Assembly (NCBI RefSeq): GCF_004342025.1
Contig: NZ_SLWN01000003.1
Span: 1-64,000, forward strand
Direction of reading: 5' to 3'
DNA: 64,000 nucleotides
From: Kribbella steppae
GTDB taxonomy: Bacteria > Actinomycetota > Actinomycetes > Propionibacteriales > Kribbellaceae
Part shown: in pieces, positions 44,784-53,522 of the stretch
Layout of the letters: each line of letters starts with the position of its first letter
Numbering within the stretch: the first letter of the stretch is position 1
Made by a program: the position numbers and the translations under genes
The notes under the pieces: model-generated
What the model saw: the letters and a program-made list of their open reading frames with translations, nothing else
The model's database searches: none
What the model was told of the DNA's origin: nothing

Positions 44784-45958
44784 GCGCCGATCCCCAGCAG
44801 CTCCAGGACGGCCGCGGCGTCGTAGGCCGGCCCGATCACCGGTCCGTCGACCCGGGGCCGGGCGTAGTGTTCGAGGACCTTTCCGACGAGCTCCTCCAGG
44901 CGCGGCTGAGCGTAGATCTGGGTCGTCGTCACGCTCACGTGCCGGAGGACCGTCTGCACGTCGAACAGCGTGAACGCCGGATCAGACAGCATCCGCGCCG
45001 CCGCGGTGTGCCGGAAATCGTGCAGGGTCCAGTTCGAGCCCAGCGCTGCGTTCGCGCGCTGAAGCACCGCCCGGGCGGCGTGGTATGTCAGAGGGCGTGG
45101 CGTTCCCTGCCGGGTCCACCACACTGGGCCACCCGGCGTGACGGGCGGTCGTTCTTCATTCAGATAGAGCGCGAGCCAGACGAATGAGTCGACGCTGGCC
45201 GGGATCGTCTCCCGCAGGCGGCTGCCCTTGCTAGTCACCGTGATCGTGTTCGCGCCCGCGTCCACATCGCCGTCGTGCTTCAGCCCCACCAGCTCGCTCG
45301 CACGGGCACCGCTCGACAGCCAGAACGACACCAACGCGCGGTCGCGGTGACTGCGAAGCGTGCCGAACAGCGCTTCGGCCGCCTCGTCGGGGATCGCCCG
45401 CCACACCGGCCGAGGTGTCTTCTGCCGATACGTGGCCCGCCGGTGTACCACGAAGTTCTCCATCGGATTGTGGTGCGCATGCAGCCGCTCGCCACCGCGA
45501 CCGCGCTGCGCCGGCACCGGGTTCACCAGCGGTCCAGCATCAGTCGAGCAAGCCCACTCGTAGAAGCCGAACAAGACACTCAGCTGATGATTGATCGTGC
45601 GACTGGCGTACGTCGCCGCAAGCACCGGCTTGCCGGTCACCGGGTTCACCGAACCCGGCGGCGGCGCGTCGGGCCGGCGCCGGACTCGCTGCGGGTTCGG
45701 GGCCTGCTGCAACCACTCGACGAACGACCGCACATCCAGCCGCTCTGCCCGCTCCCACGGCGTGTACTGGCGATGCAGGAATCTGAACCAGCGCAACAGA
45801 TCGAACGCGTAGCTGCGCAGCGTCGCCGGACTGCAATCCGAAGCCGCCAGCTCACGGAGATACCCCGACGCCGCCACATGCTCGAGCTCGGGGAACAACA
45901 CCCGCCACCGCAGACCCGACTCAAACCCCACCACGCGACCCGGCTCAGCAACTGGCAC
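44780..45958 (-). CDS. Tyrosine recombinase, Tn554 TnpA-like
   Basis: 392 aa. N-terminal SAM-like core-binding domain (CSPATLRSYAFDLLRWFRFL), then the catalytic domain with R (SGARASELVGLKHD), K region (TVTSKGSRLRETIP), HDFRHTAAARM and H..Y (LRHVSVTTTQIYAQP). Intact. GTG start. As the first gene of the recombinase pair it is expected to act with the larger partner, which is broken here. Confidence 0.88.
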   Translation of the reverse strand: MPVAEPGRVVGFESGLRWRVLFPELEHVAASGYLRELAASDCSPATLRSYAFDLLRWFRFLHRQYTPWERAERLDVRSFVEWLQQAPNPQRVRRRPDAPPPGSVNPVTGKPVLAATYASRTINHQLSVLFGFYEWACSTDAGPLVNPVPAQRGRGGERLHAHHNPMENFVVHRRATYRQKTPRPVWRAIPDEAAEALFGTLRSHRDRALVSFWLSSGARASELVGLKHDGDVDAGANTITVTSKGSRLRETIPASVDSFVWLALYLNEERPPVTPGGPVWWTRQGTPRPLTYHAARAVLQRANAALGSNWTLHDFRHTAAARMLSDPAFTLFDVQTVLRHVSVTTTQIYAQPRLEELVGKVLEHYARPRVDGPVIGPAYDAAAVLELLGIGA

Positions 45959-46023
45959 GCCACACCCTCTCCCGACACCTGCGGTAGCACCAACTGATGC
46001 TCAGAAGAGTTCAGTCAACTAGC

Positions 46024-46917
46024 CGGGTCGCCGTGGTACGCCGTGGCAGCACGGCGCGGTTGTGGACCCGTAACCGCAACGACATCAGCGACCGGTTCCC
46101 CGACATCGTCGCCGCCGCAGAGAAGCAGCTCCCCGACGGATCGGTCCTGGACGGTGAACTGGTCATCCTCGGTGCAGACGGCCGGCTCAGCTTCGATGCT
46201 CTCCAGCAACGCCTCGTCACCAGCCCGGCCAAGGCCCGCGCCAAGGCAGCCCAGCTACCTGCCGCCTACGCGGCCTTCGACCTGCTGGCGATCGGCGGAG
46301 TCGATCTACGCACGCAGCGTTGGACAGCTCGCCGCCAGCGACTTGAGCAACTGGCCGCAGGCTGGGCGCCGCCGCTGCAACTGACTCCCGTCACCAGCGA
46401 TGTCGACGACGCGAGGCAGTGGTTTGAGGTGCTGCCCGCCGCGATGGGAGTGGAAGGGCTCGTCGTCAAAGGCGCCGCCACCCGCTACACCCCCGGCCGC
46501 AGAGACGCCTGGGTCAAGGTCAAGCACCGCGAAACCCGAGAGGTGATCGTCGGCGGCGTTATCGGCCCGATCGATCGTCCCGAGGTGGTGATCGCCGGCC
46601 GATACCGGGCCGGCGAGCTCGTGATGGTGGGGCGGACGGTGCCGCTCAGCGTCGCGGATTCCCACCAGCTCGGCGCCGTCCTGCGTCCCGCGACGCGCGG
46701 GCATCCGTGGCCGGACGAGATCGCGTCGGTGCTCTGGGGTGGCAAGGACTCGAAGAAGCCACTGACAAAGGTCCGCCCTGACGTCGTGGTCGAGGTCCTG
46801 GCCGACGCAGCGATGCAGGCCGGCCAATGGCGCCACGGCCTGCGGTACGTACGGTACCGAGCAGACATGCAGCCAGACGACGTCCCGACACTCTCTGAGC
46901 CCAGCGAGGCTGGCTGA
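46024..46917 (+). pseudogene. 3' fragment of the interrupted ATP-dependent DNA ligase
   Basis: 298 codons starting RVAVVRRGSTARLWTRN, the direct continuation of KWDGY from 33630. Motifs LDGELVIL, AFDLLAIGG, EGLVVKGAATRY and AWVKVKHRE are intact, so everything but the catalytic lysine is present. Upstream in-frame codons back to 45997 come from the element. Length of the rejoined protein (349 aa) fits stand-alone actinobacterial LigC/LigD-type ligases. Confidence 0.88.
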
Positions 46918-46980
46918 TCATGGGCCCCAGACGGACCGCGGCGCTCGACCAGTGGCTTGGGAGCTGCCAGCTCGCGCCGT

Positions 46981-47490
46981 TCAGGTATGTCTGAGCTTGG
47001 AGGGCCACACCTGGTGCTCTGGATCCCACCAAAGCACGTGGAACACGTGGTCCACCAGAAAGCCGTACAAGCGATTCTTGCCGCTCAGTTGGAATCGAAC
47101 AAGCTGGGTGAGGTCTGCCCTGTTGATGTCCGTCAAGCGCTTCTGTGCGTGCGCTGGCATCTTCTCGACCTCGTACTGCTTGGCCAGGATGTTGTCTGGA
47201 GCTAGCAGCTCTTTCCAGGTCATGGACTCGATGTTGCCTAGTTTGCCGAGCACCTCGATGAGCTTCGCCGTTTCCATGCTGTCAAAACACCAGTCGCCGT
47301 CGTGATCGACGTCGGCGAACGCCCAGTGGGGCTTGCGCTCTCGCCATGCTGGATCATCGGGGTCCGCGAGGCGGCGGGGCTGCTTGTCCGCCGCAGGTGA
47401 TTGGTATGAACCAGGCTTCTTCGTAGCTGGCGCGTATGGTGCGGATCGAGGTTGCTTGTTGCCCTTGCCGCCTTTATTGCCGGGCGCCAT
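46981..47490 (-). CDS. Putative toxin partner of a Panacea antitoxin
   Basis: 169 aa. Basic, Pro/Lys-rich N-terminus, then a folded part (HWAFADVDHDGDWCFDSM; ADLTQLVRFQLSGKNRLYGFLVDHVFHVLWWDPEHQVWPS). I do not recognise the toxin family; the C-terminal segment has the look of small nuclease-like toxins. It begins 3 bp after the Panacea gene, the usual order and spacing for such pairs. Confidence 0.6.
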   Translation of the reverse strand: MAPGNKGGKGNKQPRSAPYAPATKKPGSYQSPAADKQPRRLADPDDPAWRERKPHWAFADVDHDGDWCFDSMETAKLIEVLGKLGNIESMTWKELLAPDNILAKQYEVEKMPAHAQKRLTDINRADLTQLVRFQLSGKNRLYGFLVDHVFHVLWWDPEHQVWPSKLRHT

Positions 47491-47493
47491 CGG

Positions 47494-47946
47494 TCAGTCA
47501 GTGCTCGCGGAGGTCAGGCCGTCGTAGTACTCGTGCATATCGGCTTCGAGGATTTCCGCCGATGACCACTCTCCCGGGCGGGCGTGCGCTCGCTCGCGAG
47601 CTGCAATCCAGGGACCCTCACGATGCGTCAGCTCGCTGAGCTGGTGGGCTGTCATGGGTGCGTAGTAGTCGAGGACTGCGTCGATGGACTCGCGCTCGCC
47701 TTTATCGAGCTGCTTCGGGTCACCGCTCGGCCACTCCGAGACCGTGAACAGGCCACGGTGATTGCGGTATAGATCCCGAACCACCGGTCCGTTCGCCCAA
47801 GCCTCAATGCGCTCGGAGAAGAGGGAGCGCTCTTCCCACACGAGGTGCCAGGCTTTCGAGTAGTAGACCAGCTTCTCAAGCTTCATAGCGCTCATGCCAC
47901 CGAGGCGATCGAGGATGTACGCCGCTACATCATGCGCAGTAGCCAT
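47494..47946 (-). CDS. Panacea-domain (DUF4065/SocA-like) antitoxin
   Basis: 150 aa with VAAYILDRLGGMSAMKLEKLVYYSKAWHLVWEER, WANGPVVRDLYRNHRG and a helical C-terminus, diagnostic of Panacea/SocA-like proteins. These act as antitoxins to many unrelated toxins. ATG at 47946 follows AGGGGG. Promoter region holds four DnaA-box-like repeats. Confidence 0.85.
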   Translation of the reverse strand: MATAHDVAAYILDRLGGMSAMKLEKLVYYSKAWHLVWEERSLFSERIEAWANGPVVRDLYRNHRGLFTVSEWPSGDPKQLDKGERESIDAVLDYYAPMTAHQLSELTHREGPWIAARERAHARPGEWSSAEILEADMHEYYDGLTSASTD

Positions 47947-47973
47947 ACTTACCCCCTTCTCCGACCGCACGAG

Positions 47974-48015
47974 TTATCCACAGGTTGTGCACAGGTTCCC
48001 CACACGTTGTCCACC
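47974..48015. promoter_or_regulatory. Four DnaA-box-like 9-mers at 11-bp spacing
   Basis: TTATCCACA (47974), TTGTGCACA (47985), TTCCCCACA (47996) and TTGTCCACC (48007) start exactly 11 bp apart. The first is the classic DnaA box; the others differ by one or two bases. It lies 28-69 bp upstream of the Panacea start. Confidence 0.65.
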
Positions 48016-48102
48016 GTAGCGCACGTCCATGCCACCGACGACCGCGAACGGCTTGGCGCCGATCACGTTGTTGCGTCGATTGGGCGCGATGGATACAGTC
48101 TA

Positions 48103-48118
48103 TCGAACAGGTGTTCGA
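48103..48118. promoter_or_regulatory. SOS (LexA) box
   Basis: TCGAACAGGTGTTCGA matches the actinobacterial SOS palindrome TCGAAC-N4-GTTCGA exactly. No well-supported gene starts directly after it; a 50-codon frame at 48130-48282 is possible. The operon at 48317 lies 200 bp to the right, the Panacea gene 157 bp to the left. Confidence 0.75.
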
Positions 48119-48316
48119 TTGTCGACCTCATGCGATGTCCACCGTACCCGCGCTCATTCCACGGAGCGTTCGGGCTTGCGATGCGCATTTGCGCGTCGGG
48201 ACCACTGGGTGGCCCGCTGGTCGGTCCCGATGATCGGTTGGCGTATCGGCTGGCCGCTGGACGAGTTTGTTCACTAGGCTGACGCGGCTCGCTCACCTCA
48301 TGAAAAGTGGTCGCCA

Positions 48317-49585
48317 ATGCTCTCCGACGCCGAGCTCCTTCTGGGTCTGGGCCGCCACCTGTCGGCCTACGAAGTGTCGCCCTCGCATGCTGCCCTCGAC
48401 TCGTTGCAGTTCGCCGGCCAGGTCTACGAGTTGGCGTGGCGCTTGCGGAACTCCCAGGTCTCCACCGGCAATCGGATCGAGGCGATCGCCATCGAGGCCC
48501 GCGTCGGAACGCGGCAGCTTCACCGCGACGTTTTGCCCACCATGGAGCAGCTGGGCTGGGTCGAGTGCCGCCGCGACGCAGAGAACCGGCTGGTCAGCGT
48601 CGAGGCACTGATCCCGCCGAACGAGGTCCTCATCGCCGACGCGTCCCGGCTCCTGGACATCCTGCTCGTCAGCTCTGTCCAGCGCGCGGCGCTCGAGCTC
48701 ATCCGCGCCACGAGCCGCCAGCCTCTGCCGGTGGAGGCCGCCATCCAAGCCGCGATCCAGTGGGGCGAGGAGGCTGCCACCGCTGCGCTCGGGCACCTGG
48801 AGGCGGTCAATCTGGTGCGCCGCATCGAGCACGAGGTCGATCGGCCCGTGGTCTTCAATCCGAACATCTGGACCAACGACCAGCAGGCGGCCACCGCCGC
48901 ACTCCGGGCTCAGGATGCACGCGCGAGCATGGAGGTCGGAGCGCTGTTGGAGGAGATCGCCGTCGCACCGGGCATCCCGGAGAAGCACGTGACCTCGACC
49001 GAGCAGCGTTGGATCGACTTCGCCGTCTCGCAGGGGCTGGTCGAGAGGTCGATCGTACAGACCTCGGATGGGTCTGAGGAGAGATTCTTGTTCAGCCCAC
49101 ACCTGAAACGCGACGCCTTCGGCACTGCGCTCACCGATCCTTCCGGGCATGTGCGGCAGTTGGTCGGCAGCATGATCTACGCCTCGACGTTCGCCTCATG
49201 GAAGCTGCACAGCCCGGGAGGGTTCCTGTACACGCTGATCCGCGACGGCGAGGCCGGCAACGTCTCCAACATCGGGACCGACTATCCGATGCTCGAGACG
49301 GCCGGCACTATCCAGGTCGTCCCAGGTGGACGCTCCGGAACGTTCCGGATGGTCCTTCTTCAGTCCGACATCGCCGAATCCGCGCTGTCGATCATCGACT
49401 CCCGCGGGTCCACGAACCGAGGTGATGCCGGCAGCCTGCAGAACCTCGGCGACCAGCGGAGCTACAGCCACGTCGAGCGGGAACGCGCGAAGATGGCTTC
49501 TGTGGCAGATACCGACGACCGTGAGGCAGCCCGCCTCATCGCTGCTCTGCGCGACGTCGCCTCAGGAGGTGCGTTCGGTGTCTGA
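48317..49585 (+). CDS. Hypothetical protein, first gene of a nuclease cassette
   Basis: 422 aa, no family recognised. The first half contains winged-helix-like pieces (NRIEAIAIEARVGTRQLHRDVLPTMEQLGWVECRRD; VQRAALELIRATSRQPLPVEAAI), suggesting DNA or protein sensing. The second half has mixed strands. The ribosome-binding site of the next gene lies inside its end (8-bp overlap), so the two should be coupled. Weak ribosome-binding site of its own. Confidence 0.65.
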   Translation: MLSDAELLLGLGRHLSAYEVSPSHAALDSLQFAGQVYELAWRLRNSQVSTGNRIEAIAIEARVGTRQLHRDVLPTMEQLGWVECRRDAENRLVSVEALIPPNEVLIADASRLLDILLVSSVQRAALELIRATSRQPLPVEAAIQAAIQWGEEAATAALGHLEAVNLVRRIEHEVDRPVVFNPNIWTNDQQAATAALRAQDARASMEVGALLEEIAVAPGIPEKHVTSTEQRWIDFAVSQGLVERSIVQTSDGSEERFLFSPHLKRDAFGTALTDPSGHVRQLVGSMIYASTFASWKLHSPGGFLYTLIRDGEAGNVSNIGTDYPMLETAGTIQVVPGGRSGTFRMVLLQSDIAESALSIIDSRGSTNRGDAGSLQNLGDQRSYSHVERERAKMASVADTDDREAARLIAALRDVASGGAFGV

Positions 49586-51149
49586 CGACGAGGTACCCTT
49601 CGATGACGTCCAGCCCACCACCGGCACGCCGGCCGAGGCGACGCCCGCCGACGAGAAGGCGGCGGAGACGGTGCAGGGGTCTGCTCAGCAGCGAGGCGGC
49701 GAGCAGGCCGAACCGTCGGCGCCGCAGATCGCGACGGAGACCGCCACGGGAACCGACGTCGCCAAGCCGGTGATCGGGAATACGCCCGGTCCGGGCGAGA
49801 CCATTGCGGCTGATGGCCCAGCGGACTTGGCCCCGGGACCCGGCCCGCTCAAGCGCCTGGCTTCCCCGACCTCGACCGCCCGGGGGCCCGGACGCAGCCG
49901 GGGCCGCAAACGCTCAGGCGGAGGGGCCGCTGCTCGGGCTGAGGGTGGTGACACGGACCAAGCCGCCGATCCGGGCGGGGACCTGGAGCGGCGGGTCGGC
50001 CGCACCGAGTTCAACGACGGCGCGCTGGTCCGGCTGCGCGTGCCTATCCGTGTCGATGCAGACTCTGGCCGGGATGTCCTCACCGACATCGACGTCCTTG
50101 CGGTCGACGTCGATGGGCGGTTGCGGATCTCGCGCTCCATCCTCGAGTGCAAGAGCGGCAAAGGCCAGGCCGGCGAACCCGACCGCCTCCTGTGGCTCGC
50201 CGGGTTGCAGCGGTTCCTCGGCTTCGAGCGCGCTGTTCTCGTCCGCCAGACGGTCTCGCGGCGCGGTCGCGGGCTGGCGCGCGCACTCGGCCTGCGAACC
50301 CTTGACGTCGCCACCCTTGCCAGTCGTGAGGCAGCGCATGCATGGCTGCCCGAGCGGTTCGGGCACGTCGATGGCGCCGAGTGCCTCGCCGCTGAAAAAC
50401 GCACCGATACCCAACTCAAGGGCCTGGGACACATCCCGCCTGATCTGGTCGCGTTCCTCCGATTCGACGCGCTGCGCTCGGTGCCACACCAGATCCTGCG
50501 TGCTGTTGCGTCGCTAGGCCGTGCGGTCGATGGAGGCGGCGTGCTGCCGAACCCGACGCGGGTGGTGCTGGCGGGTCACGCCCTAGTCGTGCTGATCGCG
50601 GCTGCGCTCGCGGACGCCGGTAAGCTCGATGAGATGTCATCGGCCGACTTGCTCGAGCGGACCAGGCGTGCACTGGTTACCGGCAACCCGGAAGACGAGC
50701 AGGTCCTGTCGATCCTGGGTCGGGCCGATGCGCTGGTGGCCTACTCCCTGGAGCGGGTGCACGCCGCCTACCGGGAGGCCGGCGCCAAGCGTCTGAATGT
50801 CGACTTCCCCTCGCTCAAGGCGACCGTCACCACCCCGCCGGGGTGGGCGCCGCGGTACATCGATCTGGTCGAGAAGCTCCGCGCGAATCCCGCTGTCGCG
50901 CGGCAGATGCTGCAGACCACCGAGCTTGCGGTCTTCGAGGCGCTCGTCGGCGGGCAGGCCCACCGGGCCCCCGCCTTCGACCACCTGTTCACCCAGGAGC
51001 ACCGATACATGCTCAACGTGGCCCGGCGGTGCCTGGAGGACGTCGCCGGCGTGGCAGTCGCCGACGCGCTGACCCCTGCACTTGACCTGGACTTTTCCCG
51101 CGGCGCCCTGGCCCGGGGCGACCGCGACGCCGCGCCCAAACAGAGCTGA
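49578..51149 (+). CDS. PD-(D/E)xK-like nuclease protein
   Basis: 523 aa. The first ~135 residues are disordered and acidic/Gly-rich. A restriction-like core follows: DVLTDIDVLAVDVDGRLRISRSILECKSGKG gives D...ECK, the PD-(D/E)xK metal and catalytic set. Then LARALGLRTLDVATL and a long helical C-terminus. AGGAGGT at 49564-49570 precedes the GTG. Likely cleaves nucleic acid; target unknown. Overlap with the upstream gene implies a joint function. Confidence 0.72.
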   Translation: MSDDEVPFDDVQPTTGTPAEATPADEKAAETVQGSAQQRGGEQAEPSAPQIATETATGTDVAKPVIGNTPGPGETIAADGPADLAPGPGPLKRLASPTSTARGPGRSRGRKRSGGGAAARAEGGDTDQAADPGGDLERRVGRTEFNDGALVRLRVPIRVDADSGRDVLTDIDVLAVDVDGRLRISRSILECKSGKGQAGEPDRLLWLAGLQRFLGFERAVLVRQTVSRRGRGLARALGLRTLDVATLASREAAHAWLPERFGHVDGAECLAAEKRTDTQLKGLGHIPPDLVAFLRFDALRSVPHQILRAVASLGRAVDGGGVLPNPTRVVLAGHALVVLIAAALADAGKLDEMSSADLLERTRRALVTGNPEDEQVLSILGRADALVAYSLERVHAAYREAGAKRLNVDFPSLKATVTTPPGWAPRYIDLVEKLRANPAVARQMLQTTELAVFEALVGGQAHRAPAFDHLFTQEHRYMLNVARRCLEDVAGVAVADALTPALDLDFSRGALARGDRDAAPKQS

Positions 51150-51247
51150 TCCGGCACCGCGCCCGCTGCGCCGCGTCACGGCTGTCTCGGTTTGGCTTGG
51201 AACCGTGAGGGTGCCAAATCCGCACAGAACGAGCTCAGGACGAACAG

Positions 51248-52237
51248 ATGGCCAAGTCGACACAGCATCAGCACGTAGTGCCCAGGGCGTACCTCCGCGG
51301 GTTCGCCGACGCCACGAAGCATGTTGTCGTTTGGCGTCGCGGTCAGCATCCGGAGCACCGGCTGCACATCTCAAATGTCGCGGTCCGCAAGGGGTTCTAC
51401 AGCTTCTCGATGCCCGGCGGAGCTAAGTCCGACGGCATCGAAGCCTGGCTGGACAGGAGCATCGAGTCCCCCGCGGCTCCGGTCCTGAAGGCGCTGTGCG
51501 CGACCACCGGACCGCTGCAAGGGAGCGGCGAAGCCGGCGTCCTCGCCCGGTTCGTCGCCGCTCAGTTGCTTCGCACCCCGACGGTGGCCGGGCACATGCG
51601 CGACATCGACGAGCACCTGCGACCGTTCCTGTTCACCCTGGAACTGCTCAAGGCCGAAGGCTTGAACGCCGCTGATCTGAGCGCCGCCGAGATGTACCAG
51701 TGGCAGATGGCCGGCAGACAGATGGCGGAGACGCACGGCACGCTGGGCGACGAGAACTCCCGGCTGCGAACCATCATGCGAACCTTCGACGGGTTCGCCG
51801 CCGCGCTGTCATGCCGCAGCTGGACGGTACTCGCGGCAACCGATGACCTGCTGATCACCGGCGACGCGCCGGTGGCCACCCTAAACCCCCTCCAGAGCGG
51901 CTGGAAGGGACTGCTGCCGGCCGGCGCTCCGGTCTTGATGCCAATCACGCCGACGCGACTGCTCGTCGGGGAAGAGCATCCGCTGGGCCAGGACCACATC
52001 CTTCGACCCGAGCTCGCGCGGGCCGTGAACGAGGAGGTCGCGGCGAACGCCGATGATGCCATCATCAAGGCCCCCTCGAGCAGCTGGCCGACATACCTTG
52101 ACCTCGCGTCGGCGCCGCCGAAGCTGCCACCTCCCAACATCACGATGGAGCCCTCTCAAGCACCGCCGACGCAGCTCACCTACCCGGCTATCAGCGACCC
52201 AACCGTCAAGGATCTACTCAAGCAACTCGGCGCCTGA
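51248..52237 (+). CDS. DUF4238 family protein
   Basis: 329 aa beginning KSTQHQHVVPRAYLRGFA, the DUF4238 signature (H.VP..YL..F). Later LLITGDAPV and MPITPTRLLVGEE also fit. DUF4238 proteins are unassigned but recur beside defence genes; a nuclease role has been proposed from fold resemblance. 98 bp downstream of the nuclease gene, same direction. Confidence 0.82.
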   Translation: MAKSTQHQHVVPRAYLRGFADATKHVVVWRRGQHPEHRLHISNVAVRKGFYSFSMPGGAKSDGIEAWLDRSIESPAAPVLKALCATTGPLQGSGEAGVLARFVAAQLLRTPTVAGHMRDIDEHLRPFLFTLELLKAEGLNAADLSAAEMYQWQMAGRQMAETHGTLGDENSRLRTIMRTFDGFAAALSCRSWTVLAATDDLLITGDAPVATLNPLQSGWKGLLPAGAPVLMPITPTRLLVGEEHPLGQDHILRPELARAVNEEVAANADDAIIKAPSSSWPTYLDLASAPPKLPPPNITMEPSQAPPTQLTYPAISDPTVKDLLKQLGA

Positions 52238-52341
52238 AGCAACTGAGAACCCGGTCACATGCAGGTCAGGCAAGCCCTCATTGGCCATCCTGCGAGGCTA
52301 GTCCTGTGTCGGGCCAGCGTCTGCTGGGGGGAAGCGGACTA

Positions 52342-52353
52342 GAACATAAGTTC
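52342..52353. promoter_or_regulatory. Probable SOS box
   Basis: GAACATAAGTTC followed by GA fits the GAAC-N4-GTTC core of LexA sites. It lies 21 bp before the start of the next gene. Confidence 0.55.
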
Positions 52354-52374
52354 GATTAATGTCATGATGTGGTC

Positions 52375-52743
52375 ATGGTTGGACGCTTCAATGTGCGACC
52401 GGGCGACGGGGTCACTGAGTGGCTGGTGTGGGACAACGCCATGAACGGGCACCGCGGGAGCGGTCTGTCGCAGGCTGAGGCAAATGAGGTCGCCGCAGAC
52501 CTGGAGTTGCAGTACGACGTCCACGGTGCGCGCGACGCGGCGAACGTCCGGCGAGTCAGCCCACCGGTGCCGGTCGATGCCTTCCAGCGCGCCGGCGTGC
52601 TGGATGCGTGGGTCCTCGAAAGCGGCCGCTGGCTCGGCCGTGTACGGCAGCCTGATGGGCGGATCGCCTGGATCGACCAGGATGACCTCCGCGCGACGCC
52701 CAGGAGCGCGCAGGCTCCCTCGCAACAGGAGGAGGCGAGCTGA
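52375..52743 (+). CDS. Hypothetical protein, probably SOS-controlled
   Basis: 122 aa. MVGRFNVRPGDGVTEWLVWDNAMNGHRGSGLSQAEANEVAADL then a C-terminal beta-rich part (VLESGRWLGRVRQPDGRIAWIDQDDLR). I do not recognise it. The ATG at 52375 is close to the SOS box and has little ribosome-binding sequence. Its stop overlaps the next ATG. Confidence 0.6.
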   Translation: MVGRFNVRPGDGVTEWLVWDNAMNGHRGSGLSQAEANEVAADLELQYDVHGARDAANVRRVSPPVPVDAFQRAGVLDAWVLESGRWLGRVRQPDGRIAWIDQDDLRATPRSAQAPSQQEEAS

Positions 52744-52982
52744 TGCCAGGTCCGTTGCGTGAACCGGTGATAACGCTGGTCGGCGGTCCAGGGGACCGGC
52801 AGGTCTTCTATGTCTCCGACTGGGAGGAACGACGCCTGGCCGCTGAACGGATGGGCCGAACCGCGGGCGAGTTTTGTGGGTGGCCGCTTGCCTACCAGCC
52901 CGAGACTCACGGGAGCACTCGTTGGGTCTGGATCGGTGGAGAGCGGTGGCCGAGGAAGCCGTTAGCCGGCCAGGCGGCCTAA
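52743..52982 (+). CDS. Small hypothetical protein
   Basis: 79 aa, Trp-rich (SDWEERRLAAERMGRTAGEFCGWPLAY; TRWVWIGGERWPRKP). Coupled to the gene above by a TGATG overlap, so probably part of the same SOS-controlled unit. Confidence 0.55.
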   Translation: MPGPLREPVITLVGGPGDRQVFYVSDWEERRLAAERMGRTAGEFCGWPLAYQPETHGSTRWVWIGGERWPRKPLAGQAA

Positions 52983-53007
52983 ACCTCGAACGGGTCGCGG
53001 ACCAGGG

Positions 53008-53442
53008 CTAGCCGGCGAGCTGGTCCGGAACCTCGATTGGTGGACGCCCAGAACGCCGCCAGGTCCATGCGAACGTGGCATCCACGCCAGCGACGTAGCC
53101 CGGCAAATCAGGCCACTCGCGACCCCGAAGCGCCATGACCTCGGCCTGCACAGCCTCCTCCTCGATCAGCTCCTCGATCGCCAGCGTGTGCACGCGCGTG
53201 ATCGGCGACAGCGCCAGGCCGCCGCGCCGGCCGTTGACCGGCACGTCGTACGTCACGTCAGCATTCGCGATCCACCGGCAAGCCGACACGACGCCAGTCA
53301 CGAAGCCCTCTTCGCGGCCCTGCTCCTTCAGTGCGTCGGCTCGTTGCTCGGCCGCCAGCCACACCCGGGCGAAGTCCCGTACGCGCACGCCGCGCAGATG
53401 CTCACGCCGAATCCGGTCGAAGTCATCGCCCCTCAGCTCCAT
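53008..53442 (-). CDS. Hypothetical protein
   Basis: 144 aa starting MELRGDDFDRIRREHLRGVRVRDFARVW, helical, with GLALSPITRVHTLAIEELIEEEAVQAEVMALRGREWPD. Similar proteins occur in actinobacterial accessory DNA; no function known. ATG at 53442. Divergent from the toxin-antitoxin pair. Confidence 0.55.
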   Translation of the reverse strand: MELRGDDFDRIRREHLRGVRVRDFARVWLAAEQRADALKEQGREEGFVTGVVSACRWIANADVTYDVPVNGRRGGLALSPITRVHTLAIEELIEEEAVQAEVMALRGREWPDLPGYVAGVDATFAWTWRRSGRPPIEVPDQLAG

Positions 53443-53506
53443 ACCACAACACGATCCCACCGCGCGCCGACAGTCACCAGATTCCGGTACAGGAACATCA
53501 ATGTTG

Positions 53507-53522
53507 TGTACAGTTCTGTACA
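53507..53522. promoter_or_regulatory. Operator overlapping the antitoxin start
   Basis: TGTACAG-TT-CTGTACA is an inverted repeat whose last base is the A of the antitoxin ATG. Phd-type antitoxins repress their own operon from such sites. Confidence 0.65.

Larger units (their letters stand above)
33631..46023. mobile_element. ~12.4-kb Tn554-like element inserted in a DNA ligase gene
   Basis: Bounded by the two ligase fragments with a shared CC at 33630-33631 and 46023-46024. It encodes two overlapping tyrosine-recombinase genes (44780-45958 and the gene beginning at 44783), as Tn554-type transposons do, plus an APH-family kinase. No terminal inverted repeats or long target duplication are seen, in keeping with recombinase-type transposons. 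The second recombinase is split by a nested IS21-type unit. Confidence 0.75.
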
